Shown here: positions 5,073 through 13,700 of the stretch, piece by piece
How positions within the stretch are numbered: the first letter of the stretch is position 1
Layout: every line of letters starts with the position of its first letter
Assembly (NCBI GenBank): GCA_002428905.1
Contig: DIYD01000360.1
Span: 1-14,499, forward strand
Source: Bacteroidetes bacterium UBA6063
Lineage (GTDB): Bacteria; Bacteroidota; Bacteroidia; NS11-12g; UBA9320
Reading direction: 5' to 3'
Length of the DNA stretch: 14,499 nucleotides
Position numbers and translations under genes: made by a program
The notes under the pieces: model-generated
The model's database searches: none
The model's input: only the letters and a program-made list of their open reading frames with translations
Told to the model about the DNA's origin: nothing

Positions 5073-7262
5073 ATGAAACCCTCTTTTTTAGATTGGACAC
5101 CACCTTGGGTAAAGAACAGACTTACTAAGTTTAATGAGCTATCTCGAAGGAGAAAATGGATACTTGGTTTGGTCCTGATCTCTTGGAGCCTTGTCACTAG
5201 TATTGTTGTTTATCGACATATAAATGTCGTGCAAATTAATACCGACAAAAAAAACATGACCATTCATTATGTAGGCCGCTATACATCTGAATATGAGAAG
5301 AATCTAGATCTATCAAACCCCAATTGGGGATATTCAAAATTTCACGAAGCAATCTTCCGTAAGTTCATTGATGACCTCAAAGAAAATAACACTGGTTGGG
5401 ACTTTGAATTCAAGGCTTATGATAATAAATCCAACCCAAGTGTGTCGGACAGTATTTATGGTGAAATCGCAAGTCATGAGGCGAAGAGTGGGCAATATAA
5501 CCTGGTTATTGATAATTCTTGGGGTAAGGAAATCGAAGCCTGTAAGGAAAAAATAAAAGAATCGGGACTACCAGTAATTGCATTAAACGCAGACCACAAC
5601 AACCTTGATTTTGGCGACAACTCTATGTTCATTGGTAATGACGACAATGCACCTCATGCATTCGCTAAATTTATCACCGAAGTTTTGGGTGTAAAAAAAG
5701 TCAACTTTATCAGCGAGATAGACTATAAACTTGATAGGAGCTACGAAGAGGAATTTCAGAAAAATGGAATAATTGTTTCAAGCCGCATAAACGTAAAATA
5801 TAATAATGGTAAAATTACCAGTGAAGACTCAACACTTTTAACAGATACATTTGAATCTCACCTCTCTAAACAAAAAGACCTTCTTCTGGTACTTAATGTT
5901 CATAGTGTCTGGGGGAGTTTTATTCTAAACTTAATCAACGAAAAATATGACCACATGAGAGTGCTCTCTCCCGGTTATAGTACCACCAGTTGGACCGAAA
6001 ACCTAAGCCCAATCAAGAGCAACGAGTTTTTGACGGTTACCTTAAGCGAAGATGCAATATCACGAACAGTAAGCGACTATGTCAAATTTTTTAGATCTTC
6101 ACCTGAAGATTCCTTATACACTCGAATCAACTTTCACGAGTACGTTTCTGACGGAATAACTGCCAAAGAACTAATTCAGGATTACCTGAATCAAGTTGAT
6201 CTTAACATCGAGCGAGGTAATGACCAAACCGTATTTCAGCGGGAAATAATCACCGAAAACGAAGTCTACAATTTTAACAGAAACGGAGGTGCTCTGGAGT
6301 TGGATCGGGAATTGACCTTCTCGACATTTCGTAAGGGAGTATTAAGTGCCTATCCCAAACAGTTAAACAGGTTGGGTCAGGTTATCCCAAACGTGTTCTT
6401 TGGAATGGAGATTGAGAGTATTTACGATTTAGACCTTAAGTCAGGGAGATTTGGAGTAGACTTTTACTATTGGCTGAAATATGACTCGTCACACTCAGAA
6501 AGGGTGGAGAAAATGGTAGAATTCACCGACTTAAAGATAGATTCTAGGAAAGAGTTGATGAACCAACTTATAGACTCTCAATTTGTCTATAAACTTTTTA
6601 AAGTATCTGCCATTTGTAGCCAAGAATTCGATTTAAAGGATTATCCAATGGACGATCATGAATTAAAGATTTCTGCCCATATATTGGATCCGAATGATGG
6701 GGTTAGAATTTCGTTCGATAAAGAGTGTTTGTCAACTACAGAAGATTTTTTAAACCAAATCAACCTTGAGAACTGGCAACCTACTGACTATGAAGTCACA
6801 GTGGACAACACTGTATCCAAGTCATCTAGAGGGCTTGTCCCTTCATACATCGTAACAAAAAGTAAGAGCTTATCATTTTGGATTAAGGTTAAAAGAGAAT
6901 CACTCCATGCAATACTAGGACTTGTATTGCCGCTAGTCATCATAGGTTTTATAGCCATTGGAATGATGTTTTTACGTGATAGAGAATTCGGTCATATTGG
7001 AGATGCGACGGCTGGATTATTAATTAGCACAATACTGTTTTCAATGTCATTGATTGAATTCACACCCAGTTCAGGAGTTCTCAAAAAAACCGACTGGATA
7101 TTTTGGATAACTTTACTCATTGTTCTATTGAACTTTATTATTATGGTTTTCGATAGTTCTATTTTTAGAAAAGGCGGTGGTAGGACTAAACTGTCCAAAT
7201 ACTTAGGTTATACTTTGCTTATCGCTTACCCGATAGCCGTTGTGTGTCTAGTCCTCATGTAA
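5073..7262 (+). CDS. periplasmic-binding-protein / pentameric ligand-gated ion channel fusion
   Basis: A 729-residue inner-membrane protein. The N-terminus is cytoplasmic (RRRK at 25-28), followed by a membrane anchor at about 29-47. Residues about 62-400 resemble a type-1 periplasmic binding domain of the sugar-binding/LacI kind: NLVIDNSWGKEIEACKEKI, then GLPVIALNADHN and SMFIGNDDNAPHAFAKFI. From about 435 a pentameric ligand-gated channel (Pro-loop/Cys-loop superfamily) begins: a beta-rich extracellular domain with the signature FDLKDYPMDD (519-528), then M1 (about 612-634), pore-lining M2 (about 643-664, ending LIEFTPSS), M3 (about 674-693) and M4 (about 708-728). The second Cys of a eukaryotic Cys-loop is absent, as in other prokaryotic members. 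Such channels are about 300-350 residues, so the first 400 residues are an added module. Ligand and ion selectivity are unknown. Genes on both sides converge or diverge, so it is probably transcribed alone. Confidence 0.85.
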   Translation: MKPSFLDWTPPWVKNRLTKFNELSRRRKWILGLVLISWSLVTSIVVYRHINVVQINTDKKNMTIHYVGRYTSEYEKNLDLSNPNWGYSKFHEAIFRKFIDDLKENNTGWDFEFKAYDNKSNPSVSDSIYGEIASHEAKSGQYNLVIDNSWGKEIEACKEKIKESGLPVIALNADHNNLDFGDNSMFIGNDDNAPHAFAKFITEVLGVKKVNFISEIDYKLDRSYEEEFQKNGIIVSSRINVKYNNGKITSEDSTLLTDTFESHLSKQKDLLLVLNVHSVWGSFILNLINEKYDHMRVLSPGYSTTSWTENLSPIKSNEFLTVTLSEDAISRTVSDYVKFFRSSPEDSLYTRINFHEYVSDGITAKELIQDYLNQVDLNIERGNDQTVFQREIITENEVYNFNRNGGALELDRELTFSTFRKGVLSAYPKQLNRLGQVIPNVFFGMEIESIYDLDLKSGRFGVDFYYWLKYDSSHSERVEKMVEFTDLKIDSRKELMNQLIDSQFVYKLFKVSAICSQEFDLKDYPMDDHELKISAHILDPNDGVRISFDKECLSTTEDFLNQINLENWQPTDYEVTVDNTVSKSSRGLVPSYIVTKSKSLSFWIKVKRESLHAILGLVLPLVIIGFIAIGMMFLRDREFGHIGDATAGLLISTILFSMSLIEFTPSSGVLKKTDWIFWITLLIVLLNFIIMVFDSSIFRKGGGRTKLSKYLGYTLLIAYPIAVVCLVLM

Positions 7263-7700
7263 AGAACAATGACGTGTTATACCACTATGGAATGAGTCGC
7301 AAGCATACCTTCCCTTTGTCCTACCGAATATCCCGATAAGAAAAGGCCCTGTTAAACGGAATCAACAACTCACGTGAGGTAACCTTGCTCTGATCAATAT
7401 GCTCACCTTGGTCATCGCCTTAGGTGTTTTAACACTTCAATAAGTTGACTTCTTGTAACGTAATATTTCATATCTCCGAAATACCCTCAAGGAGAACTAC
7501 ATGTTTGTATCTTTAAAAATCACGAAGGAAGCGCCGATCGGTGTAGAGTAATCTAATTTGCAAGTGTATCTCCTTTCTTTTTGTTTTAACTGAGGTTTTT
7601 GTGGTTTGCTCAGTAGATATCAAAGTCTCAGCCTGTGCAATTTCGTTACACCACTGCCAATTCTCACGCTATTTCGCCCCCAATCAAGTTCAACACCCCA
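7263..7700. other. intergenic region without a recognisable gene
   Basis: About 440 bases lie between the convergent channel gene and the giant repeat-protein gene. I see no gene, RNA or clear terminator. A perfect 10-base palindrome CTCACGTGAG is at 7369-7378. A weak 6-base inverted repeat with a 14-base loop (7589-7594 with 7609-7614) is not followed by a convincing T run on either strand. All frames carry frequent stops. Confidence 0.6.
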
Positions 7701-10700
7701 CTACCGCATCACCTCAATCGTGCCGGATTGATTTATGAGATCTCCAATATTCTTGATGTTGATGATGTAGAAATAAACACCGTTTTGAACGGTTTCACCC
7801 TTATACGTGCCATCCCATTGCTCTGAAGCATCGTCCGTAACGAACAGCATCTCACCCCATCGGTTAAACACAGACAACTTAAATTCGATCGGTTCAGCAC
7901 GAAGGTTAACACCAAAGAAATCGTTGATTCCATCGTCGTTCGGCGAAAAGGCACTTGGTATATACATGTTTCTCGGAACCGTGAGACTGGTGTCTAACAA
8001 CAGTGAATCTATGCAGCCATGTATGTTCTCTGCAATTAACCAGGTGCTGTAGCTACCGGTAAACACATAGGTTTTCTCATACGGATTCTCCGAGGTCACC
8101 TCTCCATCGTCAAACATCCAGGTTTGCTGATCGGTGTTGAGGCTCACACTATTATACACTACAGGTTGTCCGGAACCCGTAAGATTACCAAAAGTCATTG
8201 AGCCTATCGCAACAGGTTCAGGGTAAATACGCACCGAAAAAGCTGAATCCAATGCAGAACAATTCTGATCCGAAATAGCTTCTAGTTTTACTTCGTATCT
8301 ACCTGTATCCTGATATAGGTGAGAAGGTGTAACCTGATCACTCGAGTTGCCATCACCAAACTGCCATGCGTAGGTGGATATAACTCCCGATGCAATTGTA
8401 CTCGTGTTGTTGAACTGAACTACCTCACCCGAACAAACGGAGTCTCCTCTAAATTCAACAACCGGAGTAGGGTGAACAGTGAGGTCAAACGTTGATGAAT
8501 CCGAACATTGTCCGGTATAGACAGATACTTTAACGGGATATACACCAGGGTCTGAATAGGAGTGATTTACAGATGAATCTGTAAGAACCACAGCGGTTTC
8601 AGGAACCCAGGAAATTGTACCGTTGTACAACGGACCATTCAAATACATGTCAAACGAGTTTCCTTCCAAACACTGTTCGTCATCCGGAACAGTAACACGA
8701 GCTGAAGGAACTACAATGACTCTTACCGTGTGCGTAATGGAGTCGAAACATCGGTTATGCAGACCGATTACTTGTTTAATGACATACGCTCCGGTATCTG
8801 CATAGGTACGCGTCGCATTTTCGGTCAGGCCAGTACCTCCATCACCAAAGCTGTATAAATAAGATGCACCTGCAGTGCCGGTATTCGTAAACGTAAAGCT
8901 GTTGTTGTTCAGACACTGCGCAGTGTCGTTAATATCAAAACCTGCTGTCGGATGAGGCAAAACACGTACTTGAGCTGTCGCAGTGTCGCTACATTGCAAC
9001 GCATTCTGATATTCTGCAATCAAGCGAATATCGTAGCCTCCTGTATTCCCATAGCTATAGTTTATTACACTATCCGACTCGGTTGTAAAACCGTTACCCA
9101 GATCCCAAAACGACCTGGAATTCGTGCGTCCTGTACTCGTTGAATAGAAATTGAAGAGATTCTGCGGTTCACAAACTTCAACACTATCTATCGTGAAAGA
9201 CGCGGTGGGTGAGTACAATACGGATATGGTCAACTGCCCAGTGTCTAGACACCCAACAGACGTTGAGACCACATGGGTAATTACATAGGTTCCCGTATCG
9301 GCGTATTGAATGGTCGGCTCGGAAACCGTATCCGAGAGCCCATTTCCGAAGTCATACGTATTGCGCAATGTGCCGCTACCCGTGCTGGTGTTCGTCAGGT
9401 TAATGGCATGATTTCTAAAACAAACAACGGTATCTGCGCTTGTAACTCGACTCGTTGGGTTTTGATACACCCGAACGGTCTGCTCTATGCTATCTACACA
9501 TCCATGAACAGTCGATACACGTTGTTTCATGATGTAGCTGCCTGCAGCTGAAATATGTTGATTCAAGATCGACGAATCTTGAGAAACGACGGTATTGTCA
9601 AATTCCCATACGTACAACAAACTGTCGGAAATAATCGAAGCAGTGGTATGATAATCAAAAGAACTCGATATCGAACAACTGTCGTTAGTAACAGTGGTAA
9701 ACCCGGCGATGGGTTGTTGATGCACTTCGACGGAATCAACGACCGAATCTCTGCAACCAAATTCTGACGTATTCACCAACTTAACCGGAAAGACACCTGA
9801 ATTGGTATACACATGTGTTGACTGCTCTGTAGTATCGGAATTTCCATCTCCATATTCCCAACGTCGTGTCAATCTTCCCTCTGAAATAGAGCTTGTAGTT
9901 GTGAATTGGAAGCTGTTCCCTCGTAAGCATTGTGCTGAGTCGTCTATGGTAAACCCACTGACCGGATTAGGATAGACATACACGCTATCAATCAACGAAT
10001 CGACACAGCCATTTTCGCTTGTCGCAATGAGTTGAACGAAGTGGTTTCCTGGTGTTGTAAACGTATAATTGGATTGACTGGTGTCTGCATTAAGTACCAC
10101 TCCGTCTACAAACCACAAGTAAGATAAGGAGTCATTTTTGGATTGTGAGTGATTCACAAAATCAAATCGATTTGTCGACAAACATGAATCATGGGCGACA
10201 ATGCTAAACTGCGCTGCAGGTTGCTCATAAACAGTCACGAGAGCAGTAGCGGAATCTGAACAACCGTAGGTTGAAGTCGTGACCAAAGAAACTGTATATG
10301 TGCTGTCTTTTGTGTAACGATGCGACGTATTTCGAGCTGTATCTGACCCCCCATCTCCAGTAGCCCATAAATACGACAAACTGCCCCACTTAATTGTAGA
10401 TTGATTGGTGAACACAAACTGATTGCCACTCAAACACTGTAGTGAATCGATAATGGTAAAATCGGCCATGGGTTGAGGGTAAACGATAACACTATCCGTA
10501 GCGGTATCGGCACACCCATACACCGTTTGAGCGATCAGCCGAACGTGATACGTGCTATCGAAAGAATAAGACAAGGCACTAACCGTTGAATCGGAGGAAG
10601 TTGTGCTATTTCCTAAATCCCAGGACAAATACAAACTATCGCTGGCAATTGTAGATGTATTGGTATACGTAAACTCATTTGTTCGGAGACATGAATCCAC

Positions 10701-13700
10701 TGTTGTAATACGGAATTGCGCATTCGGTTGCTGATGTACTCGAATTTGCTTTTCGGCGGTATCTGAACAGAACATGTCTGAAGTCACAATGAGCTGAGCC
10801 GAATAGTCACCGTGGTTGATATATCGATGATTCGTATCTCTGACAACAGCGGTAGAATCATCACCAAAATCCCAGAGATAGCTCAATGTACCATTATTGA
10901 TGGAACTGCTATCGGTAAAATAAAACAGGTTTTCCCTTAGGCATTGTTCATCATCATCGATGCCAAACAATGCAGTTGGTGAAGAATGGATTTCTATAGT
11001 GTCAGATAAGGTATCACTGCAGCCATAAACGGTTTGAGTGGCAAGTTGAACCAAATACGTACCTGCGGAGTCATAGCTGCGTATAATAACCGTATCGCTG
11101 GACGTTGTACCATCGCCCAATTGCCAGAAAAGGTATAGGCTGTCCGAATTTATTGTTGATGCATTCGTAAACTGTACCTGGTTATATCGTTCACACGAAT
11201 CCGATAGAATCATATTGAAATCAGCCGTAGGCTGTTCATGTACCCGAATTGTATCTGTAATAGAATCAGAACAACCATATGGTGTTGATGCAATCAGTTT
11301 AACTACAAAATCGCCGTGTTGTGTATACGTTTTGTTGGCGTTTGTATCGCTACTCGTTGTATTGTCTCCAAAATCCCAACGGAATTGCATCGACCCTGAT
11401 TTGATTAGTGAAGTGTTCGTAAAACGAAAATCGTTCCCCCGCAGGCATTGGCTATCCAGGCTTACTGTAAACCCTGCAATCGGATCTGGGTACACGGTAA
11501 TGTTCCTCATCGTGGAATCAGCACATCCTCCGGGTAAGGCAACAACCAATTTAACCTCGAAACTTCCTGTATCGCCGTACGAAATGGCAATGGAGTCGTC
11601 TCCAGTTATTGTATTTCCGTCTCCCAGATTCCAGGTGTATGTAAACGCGTTTACATAGGCATCTGTATGTACTAAATGAAACGAATCACTGCGCTCACAG
11701 GAGTCGATTTTCACTATGTCAAAGTCCGAAGTTGGACTAGCAAGAACGGCCAAATGCGTCTCCATGGAGTCCGTACACCACCCATTTGTCGCTACAACGC
11801 TGATGTTTGTATCTATCGTTGATGTATAGGTCAGATAGGCAGGATTTCTGTTTTGGAACACGCCGTTTTTCCAGTCCCAATTGTACCGAATCGTATCGGT
11901 ACTTTGATTGCTGATGTTAGCCCCAACAATGAAGAAATTTCTGTCGAGACACTGGATAGAATCTGTTGCGAATGGCAGCGATAAAATATCAAGCGCTTCC
12001 ATGAAATAATTGAGTGTGTCGGAAGCTGATCCGCAGCGATTGGTTACCGTAACCGTGATTACTTCATCGTCATAGGTTCGATAGAAACTATCGGTCGCTC
12101 CATTTCCCCATTGTATGGTGTAATCGTATCGATCTATGAAAATTGTAGAACTATCAAAAACGCATGCATGTATATCATCGCCTAAATCAACCTCAGGTAT
12201 TCGGTTCATTGCTAAATCAACCGTATCAAGCAGTTTGCACCCTGAAGACCCAAGTGAAATCTCCCGAATGAAGGTATAGCTCGTTAGACTTACCGGATTT
12301 GTTCCTGTAAACCTGACCATAGGCTGAGCTAAGGTATCGTTAAACTGAAATAATGACGTGTCACCACTCCATATGGTAGAATATGCGTTATAGATTGGTG
12401 ATCCTAAGCGAACTCCATTTACTGTATCGTAACAGATGGTGTCGGTATAGGACAGGTTAGGTAAAATTGGATTGGGGAACACCGTATCACTTCCTACACA
12501 CAAACAGCTATTGTCGTCTATCACCAGTATCAGGTTACACGACACGCCGGCACTTAAACTTAACGTGTCTAAAACGGATAGAGCTGACCCCGAATCTAAA
12601 TCAACGGATTTCGAGGAAGTAAATAACACGGTATCCGATGCACTGCGTTTCCCATCCACATCCACATCGTGATAAATTGAATAATAAATCGGATGCAGTT
12701 CAGACAGACCACTTAAAGCATTCAGAGTAAATCGAACCGAAGCACGTTCTGTTGTTGTATCGTTCAACAACGTTACGTTTAAATCCGATATATCGTAACT
12801 CCATTCTTCATCAATTCGAATGGTTGAATCTACCCTATACCCTGTTTCTTTAATGAGCTCACATGTATCGTTTTGTGTTGTGCAAAAGCTTGTAAAAACA
12901 AAGTGATTTCGGATGGATGTATGAAAGGTTATTGCACAGGTATCAGGTTTGCTCGGAACAAATTTTAACGCGAAAGCAAGCGAGTCTCTTTTATCTAAAC
13001 CCGAAGGTAGGTTCAACTTTAAATAGATGTTCTGAGCTGTACTAAAGCTGTCTGTAATTGTTAGAGCGTTCGCATTTAACGTTTTTGGGATGACGTCAAA
13101 AGCGGTTTGTGAAATACCCGCCGGAAAGCTAATCTCCATGAAATCAAGACTGGTGGTTGTATCCGGATCTGGATGTCCCGCAGACCCCGCTGAGTCATTG
13201 CCCAAATTCACCCAGGTGTACAGAATCTCCATCGTATCGCAAACAGATTCGTTCAATGCACGAATGGTCGAACGGGAGTAATGCGAAACCACCTGGTCGT
13301 TGATGTTATTCAACACAATGTTTCCTCCGGTGACGATATTGGAAGAAATGCGTTGCTGGCAAGGTGCAATTGCACTAGCCTGAAATCGCACGAAATCGTT
13401 CTGCCTGAAATTACAATTCGGTGCCAAAACCAGTCTAAACCTCAAATCTTTGAGTTCATTCACATTTTTTAGCTTGACACTTTGCGGCAGAGTCCAGTTA
13501 TATTGATAGTTCGCTGTGTCATAGACCGGAGCACCCAAACTAAATGTTGTTGTCGTATCGACTTTGTAATAATAGTAACTCGAATCGACCAGAATGCTAA
13601 AGCCATCCCCATCCGGTGGTAAAAATGCAAAGTTGAGGTTGGTACCGTCAGCCGTTTGTGTGTTGGTCAATTCAACCAGATACTCCAACGGGTCACATAG

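Noticed and set aside
5368..5556. Second-frame open reading inside the channel gene
   Set aside because: Shadow frame of 62 codons within a well-supported gene.
7589..7614. Hairpin as a terminator for the convergent genes
   Set aside because: Only six pairs with a 14-base loop and no proper T run on the relevant strand.
11215..11658. Plus-strand open frame of 147 codons inside the giant gene
   Set aside because: Antisense shadow of the PKD repeats; no domain or start signal. The same holds for the other plus-strand frames between 7800 and 14264.
7968..11996. Regular repeats of about 255 bases considered as a DNA repeat or CRISPR array
   Set aside because: The periodicity is at the protein level (PKD domains) in one open frame; there are no short identical repeats with unique spacers.
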